Assembly (NCBI GenBank): GCA_017474385.1
Contig: JAFVHU010000006.1
Coordinates: 1-64,000, forward strand
Direction: 5' to 3'
DNA from: Afipia sp.
GTDB lineage: Bacteria > Pseudomonadota > Alphaproteobacteria > Rhizobiales > Xanthobacteraceae
Length of the DNA: 64,000 bases
Below are positions 34,320 through 43,816 of the stretch, piece after piece (position 1 is the stretch's first letter; each line of letters begins with the position of its first letter). Under the pieces are notes generated by a model. It searched no databases. It was not told where the DNA came from and saw only the letters and a list, made by a program, of their open reading frames with translations. A program made the translations under genes and the position numbers.

Positions 34320-36344
34320 TTACGCCTTCGGCTCGATCTCGGCGAGTTCGACGCCCTCTTGAACGATGTCGCCGACCTTGCACTTGATCTGCTTGACGGT
34401 GCCTGCAAACGGCGCGCGCAGCGTCTGCTCCATCTTCATCACTTCCAGCGTGAGAATCGCAGCGCCCTTCTCGACCTCCGCACCCTCCTCGACGAGAATC
34501 GCAACCACGGTGCCCGGCAACGGCGCGACGACGCGGTCCGCGCCCGCCTGCTCCTCGTCTTCGGTGCCGAATTCATCGACCCAGTGAACCTCGAACCGAC
34601 CATTGCGAGTGCGGACATAGACCTCGTGGCCGTCGAGCAGACCCGTCACATGATGCTTCACGCCATCGAGCACCAGATCAATGCCGCCGCGCGGCGACGC
34701 AGAGCTTGCGAAAGCGATGATCCGTCCATCGATGGCCAGCGTCGACGGACCCTGACCATAGCGCATCGATACCTTGCGCTCGGTGCCGTCCGCCTGCCGG
34801 AACAGGAACCGGCGACGACGCGCAGCGACCGCTGCCCAGCCGGCGGATGCGCGCCATGGCGAATTCACGTCGCTCCCTGCTGCGGCCGATTCTCTTTGCA
34901 GGATCGCGGCAACAGCAGTTCCAAGCTCAAGGTTCGTCAGTTCCGCCTCGGCCGGGGTCAGCTTTACGAGTTCGCGTTCGATAAAGCTGGTGTCGATCGT
35001 ATTGGCTCGGACATCCGGATGCGTGATCAGCGCCGACAGGAACGGGATGTTGGTGACAATGCCGCGAACGTCGGTTTCCTGCAGGCCGCGATTGAGCCGC
35101 GAAATCGCGAGATCGCGCGTCGGCGCCCAGGCGATGACCTTGGCCAGCATCGCGTCGTAATTCGGCGACACAGTCTTGCCTTCGGCATAACCCGCATCGA
35201 TGCGCAGGCCGTCGACTTCCTCCGGCGTGTGCCAGGTGCGAATCCGGCCCACCGAAGGCATGAAGTTCTTGTTCGGATTTTCGGCGTAGACGCGGGCTTC
35301 GATGGCGTGGCCGTTGAGCTTGATCTGATCCTGCGCCAGCGGGAGCTTCTCGCCGAATGCGACGCGCAACTGCAGTTCGACGAGATCGATGCCGGTGATC
35401 AGTTCGGTGACCGGATGCTCGACCTGAAGGCGCGTGTTCATTTCGATGAAAAACACCTCGCGGCCATCGGAGACGAATTCGATGGTGCCCGCGCCGACGT
35501 AATTCACTGCACCTGCTGCCTTGCGCGCCGCCTCGCACACCGCTTCGCGCTGCGCAGGGTTGAGCGTCGGCGACGGCGCTTCCTCAATGACCTTCTGGTG
35601 GCGGCGTTGAAGTGTACATTCGCGCTCAAACAGCGAGATAAGGTTGCCGTGGCTGTCCCCGATGATCTGAACCTCGATGTGGCGGGGATTTAAAACGAAC
35701 TTCTCGATCAGCATCCGGTCATCGCCGAACGCCGCCAGCGCTTCGCGCTTGGCGCTAACGATCGCCGCCGCCAGTTCATCCGCGCTGCGAACAATGCGCA
35801 TGCCGCGCCCGCCGCCACCCGCGGACGCCTTGGCGAGCACGGGAAAGCCAATCTTGTTGGCGGCCTCGGCGAGCGTCTTCTCGTCCTGGGCCTCGCCGTG
35901 ATAGCCCGGCACCAGCGGCACGCCCGCCTTTTCCATCAGCGCCTTGGAACCGGACTTCGAGCCCATGGCCTCCATCATCTCGGCGGTCGGGCCGACAAAC
36001 ACGATGCCTTCTGCGGCGCAGCGCCGTGCGAACTCGGCGTTCTCGGACAGGAAGCCGTAACCCGGATGGATCGCTTCCGCGCCGGTCTTTTTGGCAGCCT
36101 CGATAATGCGGTCGATGTTGAGATAGCTGTCGCGCGCCCGCGCGGGTCCCAGCAGCACCGCATCGTCGGCCATGGCGACGTGAAGTGCATCGGCATCCGC
36201 TTCCGAATAGACTGCCACGGTGCGCAGGCCCATCGCCCGCGCCGTCCGGATAACACGGCAGGCAATCTCGCCACGATTGGCGATCAGCAATGTGTTGAAC
36301 CGGCGATACAGCGCTGCGGACTTGGTGGCGGCTTTGGCATTCAT
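34320..36344 (-). CDS. liuD: Methylcrotonyl-CoA carboxylase, biotin-carboxylase (alpha) subunit
   Basis: 674 residues from the ATG at 36344. Domains in order: biotin carboxylase N-terminus (NTLLIANRGEIACRVIRTARAMG), ATP-grasp with KASAGGGGRGMRIV, the biotin carboxylase C-domain, and a biotinyl carrier ending with the lysine in LEVMKMEQTLRAPFAGTVK. Acyl-CoA specificity cannot be read from this subunit; the neighbours LiuB, hydratase and HMG-CoA lyase define it as the methylcrotonyl enzyme. Confidence 0.92.
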   Translation of the reverse strand: MNAKAATKSAALYRRFNTLLIANRGEIACRVIRTARAMGLRTVAVYSEADADALHVAMADDAVLLGPARARDSYLNIDRIIEAAKKTGAEAIHPGYGFLSENAEFARRCAAEGIVFVGPTAEMMEAMGSKSGSKALMEKAGVPLVPGYHGEAQDEKTLAEAANKIGFPVLAKASAGGGGRGMRIVRSADELAAAIVSAKREALAAFGDDRMLIEKFVLNPRHIEVQIIGDSHGNLISLFERECTLQRRHQKVIEEAPSPTLNPAQREAVCEAARKAAGAVNYVGAGTIEFVSDGREVFFIEMNTRLQVEHPVTELITGIDLVELQLRVAFGEKLPLAQDQIKLNGHAIEARVYAENPNKNFMPSVGRIRTWHTPEEVDGLRIDAGYAEGKTVSPNYDAMLAKVIAWAPTRDLAISRLNRGLQETDVRGIVTNIPFLSALITHPDVRANTIDTSFIERELVKLTPAEAELTNLELGTAVAAILQRESAAAGSDVNSPWRASAGWAAVAARRRRFLFRQADGTERKVSMRYGQGPSTLAIDGRIIAFASSASPRGGIDLVLDGVKHHVTGLLDGHEVYVRTRNGRFEVHWVDEFGTEDEEQAGADRVVAPLPGTVVAILVEEGAEVEKGAAILTLEVMKMEQTLRAPFAGTVKQIKCKVGDIVQEGVELAEIEPKA

Positions 36345-36348
36345 TGGA

Positions 36349-37128
36349 TCAGGTCCACGACGGTTTGCGCTTTTCAAGAAATGCGGAAAGGCCTTCGCGG
36401 GCCTCAGGTTTGGCGCGCACATCGGCGATCAATTGCGCGGTCTCGATCATCAGGGCTTCGTCGATGGGACGCCCGGCAATATCGCCGGCGAGTTTCTTGG
36501 CGATGGAGCGTGCACCGGGCGCCGCTGACTTCAACTGCTTGAGCAGCTTGCCGACGCGTTCGTCCAACGCCTCCAGCTCTACGACCTCATGCAGCAGACC
36601 AATGCGCATCGCCTCGTTCGCGTCAAACACTTCTGCCGTCTGGAAATAACGCCGCGCGGTGCGCTCGCCGATTGCACGCAACACGTAGGGGCTGATCATT
36701 CCCGGCACGATACCGAGACGGACTTCGGACAAGCAGAATGTTGCGCTAGCTGCGCCGATGGCAATGTCGCAGGCAGAGACGACACCGACGCCGCCGCCGT
36801 AGATCGGTCCCTGCACCCGGCCGATCGTCGTCTGGGGCATCCTGTCCAGCGCGGACAGCATCCGCACCAGCGGCAACGCGTCCTTGATATTCTCCTCGCG
36901 CGAATAGGTGCCTGCTTCACGCATCGCGCTGATGTCGGCTCCGGCACAGAGGCTCTTGCCCTCACCCGCGAGCACCATCGTTGCAATGGAGCGATCGGCG
37001 GCAATGCTCTCGAAGGCAGAGCGCAATGCTTCGATCAGCGCCCTGTTAAGCGCGTTGTTCAGTTCCGGGCGGTTTAGCGTGACGCGCGCCACGTCCTGAT
37101 CGCGTTCGATGCGGACAAGATCGGTCAT
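36349..37128 (-). CDS. liuC: Enoyl-CoA hydratase, probably methylglutaconyl-CoA hydratase
   Basis: 259 residues of the crotonase fold. Seen: RVTLNRPELNNALNRALIEAL, the oxyanion-hole segment SLCAGADISAMR and IYGGGVGVVSACDIAIG, and VRLGIVPGMISPYVLRAIG with the catalytic Glu region. The ATG at 37128 is chosen; ATG at 37143 and GTG at 37146 overlap the liuB stop and remain possible. Its place between the two carboxylase subunits fits the liu pathway (methylglutaconyl-CoA to HMG-CoA). Confidence 0.9.
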   Translation of the reverse strand: MTDLVRIERDQDVARVTLNRPELNNALNRALIEALRSAFESIAADRSIATMVLAGEGKSLCAGADISAMREAGTYSREENIKDALPLVRMLSALDRMPQTTIGRVQGPIYGGGVGVVSACDIAIGAASATFCLSEVRLGIVPGMISPYVLRAIGERTARRYFQTAEVFDANEAMRIGLLHEVVELEALDERVGKLLKQLKSAAPGARSIAKKLAGDIAGRPIDEALMIETAQLIADVRAKPEAREGLSAFLEKRKPSWT

Positions 37129-37142
37129 CGTTGTGTCCCGCA

Positions 37143-38747
37143 TCACATTCTGAACACGCCGAACTTCGGCGGATCGATCGGAGCGTTAGCGGCGGCGGAC
37201 AGTCCGAGCCCGAGCATAAGGCGCGTATCGGCCGGATCGATCACGCCGTCGTCCCACAAGCGCGCGGTCGCGTAATATGGATGCCCCTGCGTTTCATATT
37301 GCTCGCGGATCGGTGTGCGGAACGCATCCTCCTCCTTGGCCGACCAGGTGCCGCCCTTCGCCTCGATATTGTCGCGGCGAAGCTGGCTCAGCACCATCGA
37401 TGCCTGCTCGCCGCCCATCACCGAGATGCGCGCGTTCGGCCACATCCAGAGGAAGCGCGGGCTGTAGGCGCGGCCACACATGCCGTAGTTGCCGGCGCCA
37501 TAAGAGCCACCAATCACCACGGTGAATTTCGGCACCGATGCTGTCGCAACGGCCGTGACGAGCTTCGCGCCGTCGCGCGCAATGCCGCCGGCCTCGTACT
37601 TTTTGCCGACCATGAAGCCGGTGATGTTCTGCAGGAACAGCAACGGGATGCCGCGCTGGCAGCACAGTTCGATGAAATGTGCGCCCTTCAGCGAACTCTC
37701 GCTGAACAGGATGCCGTTGTTGGCAATGATGCCGACCGGATAGCCCCAGATGTGCGCGAAGCCGCAGATCAGAGTCGTTCCATAAAGCTTCTTGAATTCC
37801 TCAAACTCCGAGCCGTCGACGATCCGCGCGATGATCTCGCGCACATCGAACGGCTTGCGCGCGTCGGCGGGCACAACGCCATAGATGTCCTCGCGGTCGA
37901 ACAGCGGTTCGCGCGGCTCGCGCAATCCCGTGGCCGACGACTTCGCCGGATTGAGATTGCCGACGATGCGCCGGGCGATGCCGATGGCATGGCTGTCGTT
38001 CTGAGCGTAGTGATCGGTCACGCCGGACTGGCGGCTGTGAACGTCGGCGCCGCCGAGTTCTTCCGCGGTCACGACTTCGCCGGTCGCCGCCTTCACCAGC
38101 GGCGGACCGCCGAGGAAGATCGTGCCTTGATTGCGGACGATGATGCTCTCGTCGGACATGGCCGGCACGTAAGCGCCGCCCGCCGTACAGGACCCCATGA
38201 CGATGGCAATTTGCGGAATGCCCTGGGCGGACATATTGGCCTGATTGTAGAAGATGCGTCCGAAGTGCTTCTCGTCGGGGAAAATCTCGTCCTGCTGCGG
38301 CAGGAACGCGCCGCCGGAATCGACCATGTAGATGCATGGCAGATTGTTCTGCCGCGCGATGTCCTGCGCGCGCAGATGCTTTTTCACCGTCATCGGATAA
38401 TAGGTGCCACCGCTGATGGTGGCGTCATTGGCGACGATCACGCATTCCCGGCCTGAGACACGGCCAATGCCGGTGACGATGCTGGCGGAATGCACGCCGC
38501 CGCCGTACAGGCCGTAGGCCGCCATCGGCGAGAACTCGAGGAAGGCCGTGCCCGGATCGATCAGCAGGTCAACGCGGTCTCGCGCCAGCATCTTGCCGCG
38601 GGACGTATGCTTCGCGCGCGAAGCCTCCCCGCCACCGCCCGCTACCTGCGAAAGCTTGTCCCGAAGGTCCGCGACCAAGCCGCGCATGACTTCCGCATTG
38701 CGGGTGAAATCGGACGATTTGGGATCGAGCCCGGTACGAAGTGCCAT
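37143..38747 (-). CDS. liuB: Methylcrotonyl-CoA carboxylase, carboxyltransferase (beta) subunit
   Basis: 534 residues from the ATG at 38747. Seen: [95 protein letters not shown] and [34 protein letters not shown], which together identify methylcrotonyl- rather than propionyl-CoA carboxyltransferase. First gene of the block; no isovaleryl-CoA dehydrogenase or LiuR regulator is linked, so liuA must be elsewhere. Confidence 0.94.
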   Translation of the reverse strand: MALRTGLDPKSSDFTRNAEVMRGLVADLRDKLSQVAGGGGEASRAKHTSRGKMLARDRVDLLIDPGTAFLEFSPMAAYGLYGGGVHSASIVTGIGRVSGRECVIVANDATISGGTYYPMTVKKHLRAQDIARQNNLPCIYMVDSGGAFLPQQDEIFPDEKHFGRIFYNQANMSAQGIPQIAIVMGSCTAGGAYVPAMSDESIIVRNQGTIFLGGPPLVKAATGEVVTAEELGGADVHSRQSGVTDHYAQNDSHAIGIARRIVGNLNPAKSSATGLREPREPLFDREDIYGVVPADARKPFDVREIIARIVDGSEFEEFKKLYGTTLICGFAHIWGYPVGIIANNGILFSESSLKGAHFIELCCQRGIPLLFLQNITGFMVGKKYEAGGIARDGAKLVTAVATASVPKFTVVIGGSYGAGNYGMCGRAYSPRFLWMWPNARISVMGGEQASMVLSQLRRDNIEAKGGTWSAKEEDAFRTPIREQYETQGHPYYATARLWDDGVIDPADTRLMLGLGLSAAANAPIDPPKFGVFRM

Positions 38748-38962
38748 TGTTTCCCGCCGCGTAACGTTTTGATCTTGCTTGCTTCCGTCCATTCCGGACG
38801 GCTTCGACCCGCAAGGTGTCACTGCTTGGCGGCTGAATGCAACCACAACTTTCGCGGCGATACTTGCAGAAGGTCAGGCGCCCTCAATAGGGCAAAGCGA
38901 TCCGCGGAAATGTCATGTCCCCGACATTTCCCGGCGCAATTTCGTTCTCAGCAGTACGGGGC

Positions 38963-39268
38963 TTAGTGCGTCCAGGGCTCGACGCGGCGGAACGCGAAAT
39001 TGTCCGCATAGGCCTTCACGCGAGGCTTCAATTCCTTCGGCTCGAGCACCTGATACGGGATGCCTTCCCGCTCGCAATAGGCGACGGCCTCTTCCTTGGT
39101 GTGGAAATGTAGCGTCACCTGCTGCTTCATGTCCCCGGAGCTGGTCCAGCCCATCAGCGGCTCGACCACGCGCGGCTGTTCGGGCTCATAGTCGAGCTGC
39201 CAAGCTTTTGTCTTGGCGAATCCGGACTGCATCGCATTTTTAGCAGGTTTGAAGATTCTTGCGGTCAT
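38963..39268 (-). CDS. NADH dehydrogenase accessory subunit, ETC complex I conserved region (NDUFS4-like)
   Basis: 101 residues. Seen: MTARIFKPAKNAMQSG, then WQLDYEPEQPRVVEPLMGWTSSGDMKQQVTLHFHTKEEAVAYCEREG, the core of the ETC_C1_NDUFA4/NDUFS4 family, and YADNFAFRRVEPWTH at the end. A supernumerary subunit of alphaproteobacterial complex I, usually encoded away from nuo as here. Confidence 0.92.
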   Translation of the reverse strand: MTARIFKPAKNAMQSGFAKTKAWQLDYEPEQPRVVEPLMGWTSSGDMKQQVTLHFHTKEEAVAYCEREGIPYQVLEPKELKPRVKAYADNFAFRRVEPWTH

Positions 39269-39501
39269 GGAGCTAACGGATCCCTGAGCCTGATCGGTAT
39301 GCATCGATCGGATAGGTAAAAAGCATGAGATTCGGATGCCGGCCAACATCAAGATACTGAGCATAGCTGCCCGGAACGAGACTTTTTTCGGCGGGTTCTG
39401 GTATAGTCGGTCCGAAACGCGGTGACAATGTCGGACCGCTTGGGTCCGGGTAGGCGTTCCGCTGGCGTTATTTGGTTCAGTCGCATCACGAAACGGTACT
39501 C

Positions 39502-40674
39502 ATGGAAATTCAGGCAACACTCCCAGAAAAAGGCCGCGATCTCCGGCTCGATTTCTTCCGCGGTATCGCCAACTGGTGGATCTTTCTCGACCACATTCCC
39601 AACAACGTCATCAACTGGGCGACCCCGCGCAACTACGGGTTCAGCGACGCTGCCGATCTCTTCGTCTTCATCTCGGGCTACACCGCATCGTTCGTCTACG
39701 CCAAGATGATGCTCGATCGCGGCTTTATCGTTGGATCGACGCGGCTGTGGAAGCGCGTCTGGCAGCTCTATGTCGCGCACGTCATTCTGTTCGTGATTTA
39801 CATCGCGGCGATCGGCTGGGTCGCGCTGCGTTATGCCGATCCGGACATCCTTAATGAGTTCAACGTCGCGGGTCTGGTCGAAAATCCGATCCAGACGCTG
39901 ACGCAGGGTCTCATCCTGCGGTTCAAGCCGGTCAATCTCGACGTGCTGCCGCTCTACATCATCCTGATGGGCTTCTTCCCGCCGGTGCTGTGGCTGATGC
40001 TGCGCAAGCCCGACATGGTGATGATCGCCTCGCTGGTGCTGTACTTCGCGGCACGCCAGTTCGGCTGGAATTTTTCGGCTTATCCGGTCGGCTCCTGGTA
40101 TTTCAATCCGTATACTTGGCAGTTGCTGTTCGTGTTCGGCGCCTGGTTCGCGCTGGGCGGCGCCAACGAATCCCGGTCGGTGATCACGTCGCGATGGCTG
40201 CTGGTCGCGGGATCGCTCTACCTCGTCTTTGCGATGATCATGACGATGGCCGGACGCTTTGAATCCTTCGGCGCGCTGTTTCCGAAGTGGCTCTATGACG
40301 CCTTCAATCCGAACGACAAGACGTTCCTCGCACCTTATCGGGTCATCCATTTCGTGGTGATCGCGTTCTTCATCACGCGTTTCGTACCCAAGAACTGGAG
40401 CTTGCTCGAGTCGAAGTGGCTCGAACCGGTGATCAAATGCGGCCAGCAATCACTTCAGGTGTTCTGCGTCGGCATCTTCCTCTCCTTCGTCGCGCACTTC
40501 GTGCTGATGCTGAGCTGGGGCACGGTCTGGGCGCAACTCGGGGTCAGCGTCATCGGGGTCGCGATCCTGACCGCCGTCGCCTATTACGGAAGCTGGTCGA
40601 AGAAGCAGGACAAGCCAGCCGCCCGCGCGCCCAAGGCGCCGGCGCCACAGGCCTCGCCAGCCGCGGGAGCCTGA
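39502..40674 (+). CDS. OpgC-family membrane protein (glucan-modifying acyltransferase-like)
   Basis: 390 residues, about ten hydrophobic helices. The opening GRDLRLDFFRGIANWWIFLDHIPNNVINWATPRNYGFSDAADLFVFISGY is characteristic of the OpgC family (PF10129), named after the succinyl transferase of osmoregulated periplasmic glucans. Ends with a Pro/Ala-rich cytosolic tail. No glucan synthesis gene lies nearby, so the acceptor is unproven. Confidence 0.88.
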   Translation: MEIQATLPEKGRDLRLDFFRGIANWWIFLDHIPNNVINWATPRNYGFSDAADLFVFISGYTASFVYAKMMLDRGFIVGSTRLWKRVWQLYVAHVILFVIYIAAIGWVALRYADPDILNEFNVAGLVENPIQTLTQGLILRFKPVNLDVLPLYIILMGFFPPVLWLMLRKPDMVMIASLVLYFAARQFGWNFSAYPVGSWYFNPYTWQLLFVFGAWFALGGANESRSVITSRWLLVAGSLYLVFAMIMTMAGRFESFGALFPKWLYDAFNPNDKTFLAPYRVIHFVVIAFFITRFVPKNWSLLESKWLEPVIKCGQQSLQVFCVGIFLSFVAHFVLMLSWGTVWAQLGVSVIGVAILTAVAYYGSWSKKQDKPAARAPKAPAPQASPAAGA

Positions 40675-40776
40675 TCCGCGGCTTGCCGGATGGGCGCAAA
40701 CGCGGGCAGTTTTAGTCGCCTGCGGGCGGCCTTCTGCCTTGCTGGAGCCATGCGAAGCGTGTATCGACTGCCCTCT

Positions 40777-40853
40777 CGGGGTATAGCGTAGCCTGGTAGC
40801 GCGGCGGTTTTGGGTACCGCAGGTCGGAGGTTCGAATCCTCCTGCCCCGACCA
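40777..40853 (+). tRNA. tRNA-Pro (anticodon TGG)
   Basis: A 77-base cloverleaf with encoded CCA. Acceptor CGGGGTA pairs with TGCCCCG. The anticodon stem GCGGT/ACCGC encloses TTTGGGT, giving TGG. The T arm is GGTTCGAATCC. Confidence 0.96.
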
Positions 40854-40886
40854 GCCATCTATTTGAATCTGCTAAATTTTCCCAAA

Positions 40887-40908
40887 GCGATTCTGACGCG
40901 ATTCTGAC
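40887..40908. repeat. Tandem 11-base repeat after tRNA-Pro
   Basis: GCGATTCTGAC occurs twice in direct succession, 34 bases past the tRNA-Pro end. Cause unknown. Confidence 0.6.
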
Positions 40909-40967
40909 AAGCGGTTCTTACGCTGTTCTGGGTCGCTTTCGGCGCCCGCGCCGACGTCCGATTTGGC

Positions 40968-41459
40968 TCAGCGGGTTCCGAACAGCGGATGAGCCACGCG
41001 GTCACCGGCCTGGATTCCGTATTTCCGGGCCGTCCCGCCAATCACCTCAAGCACGCCCTTTGCCAGCCCGCCCGATGAAATGATCTTCTCGGAGTGAGGC
41101 TCGGTGTTTTCCGCGATCCGCAGGATCCGGCCATCGCTCCGGATGAAGATCATGTCGAGCGGAATGAAGGTGTTCTTCATCCACATCGAAACCTGCTGCT
41201 CCGGCGAGAAATCGAACAGCATGCCCCGCCCCTCGGCCAGTTCCTTGCGATACATCAGGCCCGTGGCGCGCTCCTGCTCGGTCTTGGCGATTTCCACCGA
41301 GAACACATGAACGCCGGACTTCGTGACGATCTCGAGCGGCTGCACTTCGGCGGCGACAACGCTGGTCACTGTCGCCACAAGCAAAGCCGTGACCGCCGTG
41401 AGGACGATCCGGATATCTGATCTTAGATTTGAGGATTTCGGCAGACGAGCAAACAGCAT
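40968..41459 (-). CDS. DUF192 family exported protein
   Basis: 163 residues from the ATG at 41459; the extension to 41513 would run into palindrome B. N-terminus is a signal or anchor (IRIVLTAVTALLVATVTSVVAAE), then the DUF192 core FSVEIAKTEQERATGLMYRKEL, GMLFDFSPEQQVSMWMKNTFIPLDMIFI and VLEVIGGTARKYGIQAGDRV. Family function unknown; in alphaproteobacteria often next to a cold-shock gene, as here. Confidence 0.9.
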   Translation of the reverse strand: MLFARLPKSSNLRSDIRIVLTAVTALLVATVTSVVAAEVQPLEIVTKSGVHVFSVEIAKTEQERATGLMYRKELAEGRGMLFDFSPEQQVSMWMKNTFIPLDMIFIRSDGRILRIAENTEPHSEKIISSGGLAKGVLEVIGGTARKYGIQAGDRVAHPLFGTR

Positions 41460-41494
41460 TCGCAGCAATGTCCTGAACCAACGATGGCGGCACC

Positions 41495-41571
41495 CTAGTG
41501 TGGTGGTTCGCAAGTCCGCTAAGCTTTCTCAGCACGTCCATTTGCGGACTTGCGAACCAAAACCACACTAG
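41495..41571. repeat. Palindromic element B, copy 2
   Basis: A 77-base palindrome with ends CTAGTGTGG and CCACACTAG and arms GGTTCGCAAGTCCGC / GCGGACTTGCGAACC. Its core TTCGCAAGTCCGC equals that of B copy 1. Confidence 0.85.
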
Positions 41572-41582
41572 AATTATAATTT

Positions 41583-41658
41583 CTAGTGTCCTTATGAATC
41601 CGAAGTTCGCTATGGGGAGCGCCGCAAAATGAGGCGAACTTCGGATTCAGGACACTAG
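41583..41658. repeat. Palindromic element A, copy 2
   Basis: A 76-base palindrome with ends CTAGTGTCC and GGACACTAG and arms GAATCCGAAGTTCGC / GCGAACTTCGGATTC. Same length and ends as A copy 1; separated from B by the 11-base AT-rich spacer AATTATAATTT. Confidence 0.87.
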
Positions 41659-41733
41659 CCCGCCAATCATGGCAAAGGCCAGACGCAGGGTCCGGCCTTC
41701 GTTCAAGATCACGCGGATGTGGTCGAAGTCAGA

Positions 41734-42393
41734 TCAGTGCGAGGACAGTCCGGACGCACCGGTCTCGGGCTGGATCTCGGCCGCCATCATGCCCTTGGAA
41801 CCGGGCCCGAAGCGGACCAGCACATACTGTCCGGGACGAAGCTCGGTCATGCCATAGCGGCGCAGGGTTTCCATGTGAACGAAGATGTCCGGCGTGCCTT
41901 CGCCGCAGGTCAGGAAACCGAAGCCGCGAAGACGGTTGAACCATTTGACCTGCGCCCGCTCCAGTCCGCTGGTCGGAGTCACGCTGACGTGAGTCCGCGC
42001 CGGAAGCATCTGCGCCGGATGGATCGCCGTCGACTCGTCCATGGAGACGATGCGGAAGGCCTGATAACCCTTCTGGCGCTGCACGCATTCGCAAACCAGC
42101 CGCGCCCCTTCATAGGCCGTCTGGTAGCCATCGCGCCGCAGAACGGTGACGTGCAGCAGCACATCAGGCCAGCCATTGTCCGGGACAATGAAGCCGTAGC
42201 CCTTGGAGGCATCGAACCATTTGATGACGCCGGAAATCTCGACAAGGTTGACGGCCGCACCATCTGCGGCCGCGAAGGAGTCGGCGGCCAAATTCCGCTC
42301 GGCATTGGCAGCCAGTTCGCTCGGAGCGAATCTGTCGGGTCCCCCAATCGGTTGACCACCTGCCTTCTTGGACTCAAATCCGTCCGAACCCAT
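41734..42393 (-). CDS. Double cold-shock-domain protein
   Basis: 219 residues with two CSD copies: SGVIKWFDASKGYGFIVPDNGWPDVLLHVTVLRRDG (about 52-90) and AQVKWFNRLRGFGFLTCGEGTPDIFVHMETLRRYG (about 148-183). In each, RNP1 (K-G-Y-G-F-I / R-G-F-G-F-L) and RNP2 (VLLHV / IFVHM) are present. A disordered N-terminus precedes them. RNA chaperone function expected. Confidence 0.93.
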   Translation of the reverse strand: MGSDGFESKKAGGQPIGGPDRFAPSELAANAERNLAADSFAAADGAAVNLVEISGVIKWFDASKGYGFIVPDNGWPDVLLHVTVLRRDGYQTAYEGARLVCECVQRQKGYQAFRIVSMDESTAIHPAQMLPARTHVSVTPTSGLERAQVKWFNRLRGFGFLTCGEGTPDIFVHMETLRRYGMTELRPGQYVLVRFGPGSKGMMAAEIQPETGASGLSSH

Positions 42394-42603
42394 GACCCCC
42401 GGACCTCAAACAAATCTGCAGCCAGTCAATGACCACATACGTTATGCAACGACCCCGTTCGCGCTTCTCATCGTGACGAATCAAAATGAACCAAGGCGAA
42501 TCCTTGATTTAACGATAACACTCCGGAACAGGGCTGAAAGACAAAAAAGAAATCAGCAGCGACCTATGAACAGCCTTGATGGGCTGCGAATCAACTGAGG
42601 AGG

Positions 42604-43365
42604 TCAGTTGCCGACAAACGGGCCGAGCGTTTCGCCGATGTCGTGGCGGATCACAAGGTCAGCGACATCATCTTGATCCGTCGGCTCATTGTTGATGATC
42701 ACGAGCTTCGCCCCGCAATTGCGGGCCATCAGTGGAAAACCGGCCGCGGGCCACACCACAAGCGATGATCCAATCGCCAGAAAGAGATCGCAGTACTGCG
42801 CAAGCTCCGTCGCGCGGCGCATTTCATCTTCCGGCATCGACTGGCCGAACGAAATCGTCGCCGACTTCACCGGTTCGCCGCAGGTGGTGCATGAAGGCGC
42901 AATGCCGGTCTCGTCGAAACGTCCCTTTACCCACGCAATCTCGTAGCGTTGTCCACATCCGATGCAGCGCGCGTAGGTGGTGTTGCCGTGCAGCTCGACG
43001 ACATGCTCGGCGGAAAATCCCGACGCCTGATGCAGATTGTCGATGTTCTGTGTCACGATCGCCGGAATCTTCCCGGCCTTGTACAGCGAAGCGAGCGCCC
43101 GGTGCCCGCGGCTGGGCCGGGCCGCCGCAAAGCTCGGCTCCATCGCGAAGCGGCGGCGCCAAGCTTCGTCCCTCGCCTCCTGGCTGGCGACGAACTCGCC
43201 GAACGGGATCGGACGATTGCGAGTCCACAGTCCGCCGGGCGAGCGGAAATCAGGAATGCCGCTTTCGGTGGAAATGCCCGCGCCGGTGAACGGCACAATG
43301 GTCCGGGCCTCGGCGATCATATCGCCGAGCATATCGATTCCACTGCGAAGATCGGCTGCAATCAT
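42604..43365 (-). CDS. SIR2-family NAD-dependent protein deacylase (CobB-like)
   Basis: 253 residues from the ATG at 43365. Seen: the NAD site VPFTGAGISTESGIPDFRSPGGLWTRNRP, TQNIDNLHQASG, the catalytic His in VVELHGNTTYARCIGCG, a four-Cys zinc site (CIGCG ... CTTCG) and GSSLVVWPAAGFP. The R-x-x-x loop differs from E. coli CobB (no Tyr/Arg pair there), so acyl specificity may differ. Own promoter after the terminator at 43388. Confidence 0.92.
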   Translation of the reverse strand: MIAADLRSGIDMLGDMIAEARTIVPFTGAGISTESGIPDFRSPGGLWTRNRPIPFGEFVASQEARDEAWRRRFAMEPSFAAARPSRGHRALASLYKAGKIPAIVTQNIDNLHQASGFSAEHVVELHGNTTYARCIGCGQRYEIAWVKGRFDETGIAPSCTTCGEPVKSATISFGQSMPEDEMRRATELAQYCDLFLAIGSSLVVWPAAGFPLMARNCGAKLVIINNEPTDQDDVADLVIRHDIGETLGPFVGN

Positions 43366-43387
43366 CGTGTCAGTATAACCCAACAAA

Positions 43388-43410
43388 AATGGGGGCGCGA
43401 AGCCCCCATT
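43388..43410 (-). terminator. Terminator after the H-NS-like gene
   Basis: Stem AATGGGGGC/GCCCCCATT with a TTCGC loop on the minus strand followed by TTTTTG. T runs exist on both sides. Confidence 0.88.
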
Positions 43411-43432
43411 CTTTTTCAAACGATCGCTAAAC

Positions 43433-43702
43433 TCAGGCTGCCTTGTCTGCCTTGGGCGCCTGCGGTTTCGGCGCTTCCTGAGGCTTGGAAGCTTCCTGAG
43501 GCTTCAGGGCTTCCTTGATCTCCCGCATATCCTTCTTGGGCGCGCTGACCTTGGCTGTCTTGCCCAAAGCGGCGAGCTTTTCCATTTCCGCGGCGAGTTC
43601 GCGCTGTCGTGCGGCGATCTTGTCGGCAAGCTTCTCGCTCGCCTGATCGCGCAGCTTCGCCAGATCGTCGATTGACATCGAATCCAAATCTACCTTTTGC
43701 AT
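43433..43702 (-). CDS. Small protein resembling the H-NS oligomerisation domain, lacking the DNA-binding domain
   Basis: 89 residues. MQKVDLDSMSIDDLAKLRDQASEKLADKIAARQRELAAEMEKLAAL resembles the N-terminal helices of rhizobial H-NS-family proteins. The rest is a Lys/Pro/Gln-rich tail (KPQEASKPQEAPKPQAPKADKAA), with no WxGxGR-type DNA-binding domain. Could act as a partner or antagonist of full-length H-NS, or be an unrelated coiled coil. Confidence 0.65.
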   Translation of the reverse strand: MQKVDLDSMSIDDLAKLRDQASEKLADKIAARQRELAAEMEKLAALGKTAKVSAPKKDMREIKEALKPQEASKPQEAPKPQAPKADKAA

Positions 43703-43816
43703 GGTCTTCCCCGTTTGACTGGGTCACGGAGGTACCAAGAAGGCCTGCGCCTCGCCAGACGACACGGTTTCTTATCCACTGTCATACGGCAGCGGACCGC
43801 AGCGAGACGCCAACAC

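Noticed and set aside
34089-35693. 534-codon plus-strand frame opposite the carboxylase alpha subunit
   Set aside because: Antisense shadow of liuD and liuE, no ribosome site or recognisable domain.
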